DNA of 16,542 nt from contig DFDU01000120.1 of assembly GCA_002369325.1 (NCBI GenBank), forward strand, positions 1 to 16,542, read 5' to 3'. Shown one piece after another: positions 7,717 to 15,034 of this stretch (within the stretch, counting starts at the first letter, position 1; each line of letters opens with the position of its first letter). The position numbers were made by a program, and so were the translations under genes. Origin of the DNA: Lachnospiraceae bacterium UBA3820. Its GTDB lineage: Bacteria > Bacillota > Clostridia > Lachnospirales > Lachnospiraceae. Under the pieces are notes generated by a model. The model was not told the DNA's origin. It was given only the letters and a program-made list of their open reading frames with translations, and did no database searches.

Positions 7717-8745
7717 ATGAGTATTAAACTTGTTAAAAAACTGCCAACCGAAGAAGAATTAAAGCAGATGCTTCCGCTTGATGAGAAGCTTGCAAAAGTA
7801 AAGAAAGACAGAGATGAGGAAATTAAAAAAATATTTGACGGACGTTCGGACAAATTCTTATTTGTTATAGGACCCTGCTCTGCCGACAGTGAAGAGCCTG
7901 TTATGGAATATATTAACAGACTTGCCGATCTTCAAAAGGAGGTTTATGACAAGATACTTGTAATACCGAGAATATATACAGGTAAACCGCGTACTACAGG
8001 TGCAGGCTACAAGGGTATGGTTCACCAGCCAAATCCAAACAAGGAAACCGATATGGCGGAAGGACTTATATCCATAAGAAAGCTTCATCTTCGTTGTATC
8101 AAGGAAACAGGTATGGCAGGCGCCGATGAAATGCTTTATGCAGAAAATACACATTATGTTGATGACCTTATCGCTTATCACGCTATCGGAGCACGAAGTG
8201 TCGAGGATCAGATTCACAGACTTACAGCAAGCGGTATCGATGTTCCTGTAGGTATGAAAAACCCTACCAGCGGTGACTTAACTGTTATGATGAATTCCTG
8301 TCTTGCGGGTCAGACGAGCCACGTTTATATGTACAAGGGATATCAGGCAGAAACCTCAGGAAACCCTTACACTCATTGCATTTTAAGAGGAGGTCTTGAT
8401 AAATACGGTACAACCGTTCCTAATTATCATTATGATGACCTACTTCGTCTTGTAGATGCTTACAGCAAATTTGACCTTGTAAACCCTGCATGTATTGTTG
8501 ATGCAAACCACAATAACTCCGGTAAGAAATGGGCCGAACAGCCTCGTATCGTTAAGGAGGTTCTCCACTCCTGCCGCCATAATGAAGATATCAAAAAGCT
8601 TGTTAAGGGTGTAATGGTTGAAAGTTACTTAGAGGACGGGAATCAGCCGATTGGCGGTGGCGTATTCGGTAAATCAATCACCGACCCATGTCTTGGCTGG
8701 GAGAAAACACGTAAGCTTCTTCTTGATGTAGCAGAGCTTTTATAA
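7717..8745 (+). CDS. aroF: 3-deoxy-7-phosphoheptulonate synthase (DAHP synthase, class I)
   Basis: This enzyme condenses phosphoenolpyruvate and erythrose 4-phosphate to DAHP, the first step of the shikimate pathway. The 342-residue barrel aligns with E. coli AroG: C54 (GPCSAD) and H265 (DANHNNS), E303 and D323 as metal ligands, R85 and KPRTT (90-94) for phosphoenolpyruvate, R160 (GARSVEDQ) and K181 (MKNPTSG) in the active site. Several motifs differ from the E. coli form (GPCSAD for GPCSIHD, one extra residue in the loop after PRTT, ARSVEDQ for ARTTESQ). As I recall, this is a clostridial subfamily rather than a damaged gene. The ATG at 7717 has an ideal AAGGAG. Feedback control by an aromatic amino acid is usual in the family, but which one cannot be read here. 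It is first in a probable operon with asnB. Confidence 0.95.
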   Translation: MSIKLVKKLPTEEELKQMLPLDEKLAKVKKDRDEEIKKIFDGRSDKFLFVIGPCSADSEEPVMEYINRLADLQKEVYDKILVIPRIYTGKPRTTGAGYKGMVHQPNPNKETDMAEGLISIRKLHLRCIKETGMAGADEMLYAENTHYVDDLIAYHAIGARSVEDQIHRLTASGIDVPVGMKNPTSGDLTVMMNSCLAGQTSHVYMYKGYQAETSGNPYTHCILRGGLDKYGTTVPNYHYDDLLRLVDAYSKFDLVNPACIVDANHNNSGKKWAEQPRIVKEVLHSCRHNEDIKKLVKGVMVESYLEDGNQPIGGGVFGKSITDPCLGWEKTRKLLLDVAELL

Positions 8746-8786
8746 TCAGCATATAGTATTGTAAGAAAATATGTACGGGTGCATAT

Positions 8787-10631
8787 ATGTGCGGAATTGC
8801 CGGTTATTATAATCCTAAGATAAACTTTTCCGAAAACCCGAAGAAAAATATTAACATACTGAATAATATGATTAAGACCATGAAGATGCGCGGTCCCGAT
8901 GAGGACGGTTATTCTGTTATAGGAAACTGCTGTCTTGCCCATACCAGACTTTCAATAATAGATTTGAAGGACGGAAAGCAGCCGATGAAAGTTTCCTGTC
9001 ATGGTCTTTTTTATCATATTATTTTTAACGGTGAGATTTATAATCATCCTGAAATAAAGGATGAGCTTTTAAGTCTCGGATATGTATTTCATACCAAATC
9101 GGATACCGAGATTATCGCAAATGCATTTATTCAATGGGGAGCAGGCTTTGTAAAGCGATTAAACGGTATATTTGCCATTGCAATCTATGATGAAAAAAGA
9201 AATATGCTCTATCTCTTTCGTGATCATTTCGGTATAAAGCCTCTTTATTATACAAGAATCGGAGATACAACCGTCTTTTCTTCAAGAATAGATACTCTTT
9301 TTGAATATCCGCGAGTTAAACCCGCTCTTGATATAAAAGGCTTTAATGAGATATTTACAATCGGACCTGCCAAAACCTATGGTAGCGGCGTATTTTCCAA
9401 TATAAACGAAGTTCTTCCCGGCGAATATATCGTTATCTCTCCGGAATTTTTTAGTAAAAAACAATATTACAAAGTTGAGAGCAGACCTCATACGGACAAC
9501 TACAGTGAAACTATCGATAAAACAGCTTATCTTATTGAAGACAGTATTAAGCGTCAAATGATTTCCGATGTTCCGATATGCACATTTTTATCGGGCGGTA
9601 TTGATTCCTCTCTTGTATCATCCGTGTGTGCCAAACATCTGAAATATGGCGAAGTTCTCACAACTTACTCATTTGATTTTGATGAGAATGAAATACATTT
9701 TAAATCAAACAGCTTTCAACCGACACAGGACAGACCTTATGTAGATATCATGAAAGATTATCTTCATTCAGATCATATTTACCTTTCATGCAAATACGAA
9801 ACCCTTGCAGATTTATTATATCCATCCGTTGATTCACGATGCCTCCCTACGATGGCAGATGTTGATTCCTCTCTTCTTTACTTTTGCAGTGAAGTAAGTA
9901 AAACTCATAAAGTTGCTCTGACCGGTGAATGTGCGGACGAAATATTTGGCGGTTATCCCTGGTTTCATAACGAAGATATGATTAAAGCCGGAACATTCCC
10001 TTGGATGCGGGATATTTCTTTCAGAAAATCTCTGCTCCATCCCGAATTTGCCGCTGTTCTTCAAATGGAAAAATATATAGCACACGCATATGAAAAGACT
10101 ATATCAGAGGTAGATATAATCCCTTCGGAAAATGAAATCGAAACACAAAGACGTCGTATATCCTATCTGAATATAAGATGGTTTATGCAGACACTTCTTG
10201 ACCGTATGGACAGAACCTCAATGCAAAACGGTCTTGAAGCAAGAGTTCCTTTTGCCGATCATCGCATAGTCGACTATGTATTTAATATTCCATGGGAAAT
10301 GAAAGCCAAAGACGGTATACCAAAAAATCTGCTTCGCATGGCTTCAAAAGGATTTCTTCCGGATGAAATTTTAAACAGACCTAAAAATCCATATCCTAAA
10401 ACTTATCATCCAAAATATGAAGAAATACTCGTAAAAAGACTTAAAGAAGTGATTAATGATACTTCTTCTCCTATTCGCTCATATCTAAACCTCCCTGTAG
10501 TGAACAGGTTCCTTGACTCACCTAAGGAATACGGAAAACCGTGGTACGGACAGCTTATGGCAGGACCTCAAATGGTCGCATATCTTTTACAGATAAATTA
10601 TTGGATGAAAAAATATAATCTATATTTATAA
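8787..10631 (+). CDS. asnB: Asparagine synthetase B (glutamine-hydrolysing)
   Basis: It makes asparagine from aspartate, ATP and glutamine in the cytosol. The 614-residue protein has the N-terminal glutaminase domain with C2 as nucleophile (MCGIAGYY), R35GPD38, R54 (RLSIID), N81-G-E83 and D106, all normal for an active class II amidotransferase. The synthetase domain has the ATP-pyrophosphatase loop SGGIDSS (269-275) and GECADEIFGGY (380-390). The start is fixed because Cys must follow the initiator Met; an ATG at 8771 is out of frame. The ribosome binding site is poor (GGGTG), so translation may partly depend on ribosomes leaving aroF, whose stop is 41 nt upstream. A strong hairpin terminator follows. 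Pairing with aroF looks like general amino acid supply; nothing nearby suggests a natural-product cluster. Confidence 0.96.
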   Translation: MCGIAGYYNPKINFSENPKKNINILNNMIKTMKMRGPDEDGYSVIGNCCLAHTRLSIIDLKDGKQPMKVSCHGLFYHIIFNGEIYNHPEIKDELLSLGYVFHTKSDTEIIANAFIQWGAGFVKRLNGIFAIAIYDEKRNMLYLFRDHFGIKPLYYTRIGDTTVFSSRIDTLFEYPRVKPALDIKGFNEIFTIGPAKTYGSGVFSNINEVLPGEYIVISPEFFSKKQYYKVESRPHTDNYSETIDKTAYLIEDSIKRQMISDVPICTFLSGGIDSSLVSSVCAKHLKYGEVLTTYSFDFDENEIHFKSNSFQPTQDRPYVDIMKDYLHSDHIYLSCKYETLADLLYPSVDSRCLPTMADVDSSLLYFCSEVSKTHKVALTGECADEIFGGYPWFHNEDMIKAGTFPWMRDISFRKSLLHPEFAAVLQMEKYIAHAYEKTISEVDIIPSENEIETQRRRISYLNIRWFMQTLLDRMDRTSMQNGLEARVPFADHRIVDYVFNIPWEMKAKDGIPKNLLRMASKGFLPDEILNRPKNPYPKTYHPKYEEILVKRLKEVINDTSSPIRSYLNLPVVNRFLDSPKEYGKPWYGQLMAGPQMVAYLLQINYWMKKYNLYL

Positions 10632-10655
10632 GCATTTGTAATACTTTAAAACAAC

Positions 10656-10726
10656 AAAAAAGGACTTACACTTTGCAATCCCTTGAAGTTCCCGTCAAGG
10701 CTTATGCAATATGTAAGTTCTTTTTT
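10656..10726. terminator. Compound bidirectional terminator between asnB and the diguanylate cyclase gene
   Basis: The outer arms 10656-10670 and 10712-10726 pair over 15 bp with one G-U, placing A-runs on one side and T-runs on the other, so both strands end in U-rich tails. Inside, TTGCA (10673-10677) can pair with TGCAA (10705-10709), and CCTTGA (10681-10686) with TCAAGG (10695-10700), giving a long three-tier hairpin. It lies 24 nt after the asnB stop and 20 nt beyond the stop of the convergent gene, so it can serve both. Confidence 0.85.
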
Positions 10727-10745
10727 ATAAATATATGTGATTCAA

Positions 10746-11888
10746 TTAATATCTTAATTTTTTTTTTGCTTCATAAAGCTTTTTGTCGGCATTATCTATA
10801 AGCGTTTTAAGCGGTGTTTTTTTATCTGCCTTTGCTATTCCGACGCTTACAGTAAGCTCATAAGGTGCACGAGCAGCATCATTTAACTCTTTTAATTTTA
10901 TTGCTATAACAGTTTTAAGCTTTATTACTTCACTTTCATCGTCGGCACTTAACAATATAACAAATTCGTCACCGCCGAATCTCGTTATACTCGCACGTCT
11001 GCTTAATCCTTTACAAGCAATCCTAAGTGCATCCGCAATTCTTATAAGTGCCGCATCACCCTCTATATGTCCGTAAGTATCATTAATGCTTTTAAATTTA
11101 TTGGCATCAATTATAACAAGATACTTTTCCATACTGTCATCGGAATTATTAATCCATTGATTGTATTGATAACTAAGCTGTTTTCTGTTGTTAAGCTTCG
11201 TAAGCGGATCAATTGAAATCATCTCATCCAGCCAGTTAAGATACATAATAAGTGTAACTATAGAAAGTGCAGCACACGCTAACGGAAGATACGGATATTT
11301 AAATTGAAGTATACCCGCTCCGGCAGGAGCAACCGGGAAAAGTGCAAGAAGAATCAAAAGCTTTCTTTTACCGATCTTATCCTTTTGAAATATACCTATA
11401 AATGCTCTGATACATGTAAAAAATACATATACATACGATAAAAGATATAAGGTAATAAAAAGCGGTCCCCTGTGATATACGCCTTCTGCATCAACATAAA
11501 ACAGCATACCGTTGAAAATATTTATACAAAGCAATATCCATACAGCCCAAACCAATACAGATGATTTAAGAACACGTTTTCTGCTTTTTACAAATTCCGA
11601 TTCCTGCATATATTCAAAATAAATAAACCAGAAAAAGCACATAAGCGCCGTAGAAAAGAAATAGAATTCTTTTGCCAAAAGCATTAACCCTTTGTTTTTT
11701 GGCAAAACTCCTTCTACCATCATCACATAAAGAGTATCCGATAAAAAGAAAACCATCTCTGAATCTATTGCCATTCCAAAATTTCTTTGTGCAACCATCT
11801 TGGAAATTCCATTGGTTTTATATCTTATGATACCTACAAGAATAACGGATATTAAGTTAATCTCCAAATACATTATCGCATAAGTCAT
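10746..11888 (-). CDS. Membrane diguanylate cyclase (GGDEF domain, seven-helix N-terminus)
   Basis: It is predicted to make cyclic di-GMP from two GTP. From the chosen start the protein has 380 residues: about seven hydrophobic helices (near 5-21, 45-61, 68-90, 109-129, 142-167, 176-194, 200-218), then a GGDEF domain (about 222-379) with DPLTKLNNR, a metal Asp at 261 (IIDANKF) and an intact GGDEF at 305-309. The usual RxxD inhibitory site before it is absent (SRRA instead), so product inhibition through that site is not expected. The membrane part resembles a seven-helix sensor of unknown ligand. The open frame reaches an ATG at 11981, inside miaB, with no ribosome binding site. The ATG at 11888 has AAAGG at 9 nt and starts at the first membrane helix, so I chose it; it leaves 40 nt after miaB, with which it is probably co-transcribed. 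Confidence 0.88.
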   Translation of the reverse strand: MTYAIMYLEINLISVILVGIIRYKTNGISKMVAQRNFGMAIDSEMVFFLSDTLYVMMVEGVLPKNKGLMLLAKEFYFFSTALMCFFWFIYFEYMQESEFVKSRKRVLKSSVLVWAVWILLCINIFNGMLFYVDAEGVYHRGPLFITLYLLSYVYVFFTCIRAFIGIFQKDKIGKRKLLILLALFPVAPAGAGILQFKYPYLPLACAALSIVTLIMYLNWLDEMISIDPLTKLNNRKQLSYQYNQWINNSDDSMEKYLVIIDANKFKSINDTYGHIEGDAALIRIADALRIACKGLSRRASITRFGGDEFVILLSADDESEVIKLKTVIAIKLKELNDAARAPYELTVSVGIAKADKKTPLKTLIDNADKKLYEAKKKLRY

Positions 11889-11897
11889 AATCTTTTG

Positions 11898-11902
11898 CCT
11901 TT
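11898..11902 (-). promoter_or_regulatory. Ribosome binding site deciding the diguanylate cyclase start
   Basis: AAAGG on the minus strand stands 9 nt before the ATG at 11888. The longer candidate start at 11981 has no purine-rich sequence at the right distance and would overlap miaB by 53 nt. Confidence 0.6.
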
Positions 11903-11928
11903 TCTTTTCCCCCAAATAGTATTTACTG

Positions 11929-13341
11929 TTATATTCTCGTTCCCATAAAATAAAAGCCCTTACATTCGTCAAGTCTGACATTTACAAATTGGCCGATTAA
12001 ATCGGCATCTCCTTTAAAATGTACAGTAAGGCTTTCCTCTGTCCTTCCGGTCATAAGACTATTGTCCTGTACGTTAATTTCTTCGACAAGTACTTCTTTT
12101 ACCTGTCCTTTATATCTGTCAATATGATTATTTTCATTAACAGCCTTTAAAAGCCTAGGAAATCTTTCTTTAATCACTTCATCCGGCACCTGGTTATCCA
12201 TTGCGGCAGCAGGCGTTCCGGTTCGTTTGGAATATATAAAGGTATATGCCTGGTCATATCCGACCTTCTTTACTATATCAAGTGTATCCTCAAAGTCTTT
12301 CTCGGTTTCTCCCGGAAAACCGACAATTATATCAGTTGTAAGTGATATATCAGGCATAGCTTTCTTAATTTTATCTACAAGCTCAAGGTAGCTTTCCTTT
12401 GTATATCTTCTGTTCATCTTTGTCAATATCTCAGTCGAGCCTGATTGAACAGGAAGATGTAAATGTTTACATACCTTAGCCTCACTTGCCATAACCTCAA
12501 TGAGCTCATCCGACAAATCCTTAGGATGACTTGTCATAAAACGTATTCTTTTGATGCCGTCAACCTTACATACTCTTCTTAACAGTTCAGGAAAGCTTAT
12601 TCCACCGTCGTATGAGTTAACATTTTGTCCAAGAAGCATAATCTCTTTTACGCCCACCCTTGCAAGTGCTTCAGCCTCCGCAATTATTTCCTCCGGCTTA
12701 CGGCTTTTCTCTCTGCCTCTTACATAAGGAACGATGCAATATGTGCAGAAATTATTACATCCGAACATAATATTTATTCCTGATTTAAAGCTGTACTTAC
12801 GTTTCTTCGGAAGTGCTTCCACAATCAAATCATTCTTTTCAAGTATCTCAATGACAGGTTTTCCCGTTGACAAAAATGTATATACAAGCTCGGCAAATTT
12901 ATAAAGATTATGAGTGCCGAATACAATATCAACAAAACGATACTTTGATTTAATGGTTTCTATAACATGAGGCTCCTGCATCATGCAACCGCAAAGACAA
13001 ACTATCATTTCCGGATTTTTTTGCTTAAGATTCTTAAGATGTCCCAAATGCCCGTACAGCTTGAGATTTGCATTTTCTCTTATGGTACAGGTATTGTAAA
13101 TTATAAGGTCGGCATCTTCATTTTCCGTTTCTTCATATCCTATCTCATCAAGAATACCTTTGAGTTTCTCAGAGTCATGTGAATTCATCTGACAGCCGAA
13201 CGTAACCACACAATAGGTAAGATTGCGACCAAGCCCGGCTTTTTTATCAAATATTAGCTGTTTACAGGTATTTATAAAATGAAGCTGTCTGTCAGGCTCC
13301 ATTAAAAACTCATCCGATTTATCATTTAAATTAGTGTTCAT
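11929..13341 (-). CDS. miaB: tRNA-2-methylthio-N6-dimethylallyladenosine synthase (MiaB)
   Basis: A radical-SAM enzyme that adds a methylthio group to i6A37 of tRNAs reading UNN codons. The 470-residue protein has an extra N-terminal stretch of about 40 residues. The UPF0004 domain follows, with auxiliary-cluster cysteines C50 (FGCQMN), C85 (NTCTIRENA) and C119 (CGCM). The radical-SAM cluster is C195, C199 and C202 (GCNNFCTYCIVPYVRGRE), and a TRAM RNA-binding domain covers about 405-468. The RG(R/E) context after the cluster and overall length favour MiaB over MtaB or RimO. The ATG at 13341 has AGGATG 6 nt upstream. It lies 57 nt after the ABC transporter ATPase gene with no clear terminator between, so it may be read from the transporter promoter as well as its own. 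Confidence 0.95.
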   Translation of the reverse strand: MNTNLNDKSDEFLMEPDRQLHFINTCKQLIFDKKAGLGRNLTYCVVTFGCQMNSHDSEKLKGILDEIGYEETENEDADLIIYNTCTIRENANLKLYGHLGHLKNLKQKNPEMIVCLCGCMMQEPHVIETIKSKYRFVDIVFGTHNLYKFAELVYTFLSTGKPVIEILEKNDLIVEALPKKRKYSFKSGINIMFGCNNFCTYCIVPYVRGREKSRKPEEIIAEAEALARVGVKEIMLLGQNVNSYDGGISFPELLRRVCKVDGIKRIRFMTSHPKDLSDELIEVMASEAKVCKHLHLPVQSGSTEILTKMNRRYTKESYLELVDKIKKAMPDISLTTDIIVGFPGETEKDFEDTLDIVKKVGYDQAYTFIYSKRTGTPAAAMDNQVPDEVIKERFPRLLKAVNENNHIDRYKGQVKEVLVEEINVQDNSLMTGRTEESLTVHFKGDADLIGQFVNVRLDECKGFYFMGTRI

Positions 13342-13398
13342 TTTTCATCCTATTCTATGTTTAATATAATCTAAATCTTCAAGATTATTAAATAATAT

Positions 13399-14136
13399 TT
13401 AAATTACGCTGTCAAGGAAACTCTTTAATCGCTCACTCTTAGGATTATCAAGCACCTCTTTCGGTGTTCCGTCTTCCATAATTTTCTTTTCATCTATAAA
13501 TATAACTCTGCTTGCAACCTCTCTTGCAAATCCGATTTCATGAGTGACGACAACCATAGTCATGCCGCCCCTGGCAAGCTCCTTCATGATGTTAAGAACT
13601 TCATTTACCATTTCCGGATCAAGAGCTGATGTAGGTTCATCAAAAAGTATGATGTCCGGATTCATGGCAAGTGCTCTCGCAATGGCTATACGCTGCTTCT
13701 GACCTCCCGAAAGCTGAGAAGGATAAGCATCCTGTTTATCCGAAAGACCGACTCTTTCAAGAAGCTCCTTTGCCCTTTGTTTAGCCTCTTCCTCTGTCAT
13801 TATCTTGTGTTTAATTGGTGCAAAGGTTATGTTTTTCTCAATAGTCATATTGTTAAACAAATTAAACTGCTGGAAAACCATACCCATCTTAGGTAATACG
13901 TCATATATTTTTGTTTTCTTATCTGTAATGCAGATATCGTCAAAATATATATTACCGCCTGTCGGCTTTTCAAGAAGATTTAAGGTTCTTATAAAGGTAC
14001 TTTTACCGCAACCGGAAGGTCCGATAACAGCTATAACCTCGCCTTTCTTTATTTCAATATTAATATCATCAAGCACAACTTCATCACCATATGCTTTTTT
14101 AAGATGTTCAGTATATAAAATAATATTATCTTTCAT
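13399..14136 (-). CDS. Polar amino acid ABC transporter ATP-binding protein (GlnQ/ArtM type)
   Basis: This is the cytoplasmic ATPase that powers the adjacent amino acid importer. From the chosen start it has 245 residues with Walker A GPSGCGKS (39-46), Q-loop (VFQQFNLF, Q89/Q90), signature LSGGQ (142-146), Walker B IILFDE (162-167) and switch histidine H199, all intact. The sequence is typical of the polar amino acid (PAAT) subfamily. The frame continues upstream to a TTG at 14157, but AGGAG at 14148-14152 would then lie inside the gene. That site serves the ATG at 14136, at a rather long spacing of 11 nt. This start overlaps the permease end by 11 nt, which indicates translational coupling. 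Confidence 0.93.
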   Translation of the reverse strand: MKDNIILYTEHLKKAYGDEVVLDDINIEIKKGEVIAVIGPSGCGKSTFIRTLNLLEKPTGGNIYFDDICITDKKTKIYDVLPKMGMVFQQFNLFNNMTIEKNITFAPIKHKIMTEEEAKQRAKELLERVGLSDKQDAYPSQLSGGQKQRIAIARALAMNPDIILFDEPTSALDPEMVNEVLNIMKELARGGMTMVVVTHEIGFAREVASRVIFIDEKKIMEDGTPKEVLDNPKSERLKSFLDSVI

Positions 14137-14902
14137 TTTTCTTAAGTCTCCTCTCAAGTCTTGACACCAAAGATGACAAGCCTACTACCAACACAAGATA
14201 AATAAGAGCAACAAGTAAAAGCGGGAACATTGCCTCGTAGGTAATGCTTCTGATAATCATTCCGCCTCTGGTCAAATCATTTAATCCGATATAACCGCTT
14301 ATAGATGTTTCCTTAAGAAGTGTAATAAATTCATTGGCAAGTGCCGGTAATACATTTTTTAACGCCTGCGGAAGAATAATATGTATCATTACAGAAGTAT
14401 ATTTAAGTCCCAGACTGTGTCCCGCCTCAAACTGTCCGATATCTATAGACATAATTCCCGATCTTATTATTTCGGCAACGTACGCAGCCGAATTCAGACC
14501 AAAAGCTATTACAGCCACAAACATCTTATTTATATTAACGGAAGCAAAAATAACATAATATATAATTATAAGCTGAACCATAACAGGAGTTCCTCTTATA
14601 ATCGTAAGATAAAGCTTAACAAAAAGATTGGAAATTTTAAAACTGCCTTTTTTATCATGTGTAACTCGAATTACGGCAAGAATAAAACCTAAAAATACAC
14701 CTATAAGTCCGGCAAATATTGTTATGACAAAGGTATTACCAAGACCCTCCAGAATATATTTATATCTTTGTTCTTTGATAATATTATCATAGAATTTATC
14801 CGCAAACTCCTTTGCACTGCATCCTGTCAAAAAAACGGATGAGAACATTAGCATTAAAATAGAAATTATGTATTTTTTTGATTTTTTATTTAAGTATTTC
14901 AT
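14126..14902 (-). CDS. Polar amino acid ABC transporter permease with lipoprotein-like N-terminus
   Basis: This is the membrane subunit of the importer, a likely homodimer. From the chosen start it has 258 residues. The first about 28 look like a bacterial lipoprotein signal: a Lys-rich start, a hydrophobic core and LTGC at residues 25-28. A polar stretch of about 25 residues leads into the usual HisM/GlnP-type permease core (about 54-250), with the entry motif GLGNTF and the ATPase-coupling EAA loop (EAGHSLGLK, then LPQALKNVLP). Most permeases of this family lack such a cysteine-ended segment; it may be cut and lipidated, or just be an extra first helix. The longest frame starts at a TTG (14914), but GGAG at 14909-14912 fits the ATG at 14902 with 6 nt spacing. 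The gene overlaps the ATPase gene and follows the binding protein after 132 nt containing a hairpin. Confidence 0.9.
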   Translation of the reverse strand: MKYLNKKSKKYIISILMLMFSSVFLTGCSAKEFADKFYDNIIKEQRYKYILEGLGNTFVITIFAGLIGVFLGFILAVIRVTHDKKGSFKISNLFVKLYLTIIRGTPVMVQLIIIYYVIFASVNINKMFVAVIAFGLNSAAYVAEIIRSGIMSIDIGQFEAGHSLGLKYTSVMIHIILPQALKNVLPALANEFITLLKETSISGYIGLNDLTRGGMIIRSITYEAMFPLLLVALIYLVLVVGLSSLVSRLERRLKKNER

Positions 14903-14966
14903 TTGCATCTCCAATTACTATTTAATTAAAATATATCACCAATATAATATAAAACTGCTATTCGTC

Positions 14967-15001
14967 AAAGGTGTCGCATGCGCAAGCGCAGCGACACCTT
15001 T
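14967..15001. repeat. GC-rich hairpin without U-tract between binding-protein and permease genes
   Basis: Arms AAAGGTGTCGC (14967-14977) and GCGACACCTTT (14991-15001) pair perfectly, and inside them TGCG pairs with CGCA around CAAG, with one bulged A. That gives 15 bp in strikingly AT-rich surroundings. Neither strand has a T-run after the stem, so it is not a classical terminator. Such hairpins after the first gene of an importer operon often protect the upstream mRNA and reduce downstream read-through, giving excess binding protein. It could also be a copy of a dispersed palindromic element. Confidence 0.75.
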
Positions 15002-15034
15002 ACTTTCATACTGTATAATACTGTTTATCGGTTA

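Noticed and set aside
11889..11981. Longer diguanylate cyclase starting inside miaB
   Set aside because: There is no ribosome binding site at 11981, whereas AAAGG fits the ATG at 11888 at the start of the first membrane helix.
14967..15001. Hairpin as an intrinsic terminator of the binding-protein gene
   Set aside because: There is no U-tract on either strand, and permease and ATPase genes follow that need read-through.
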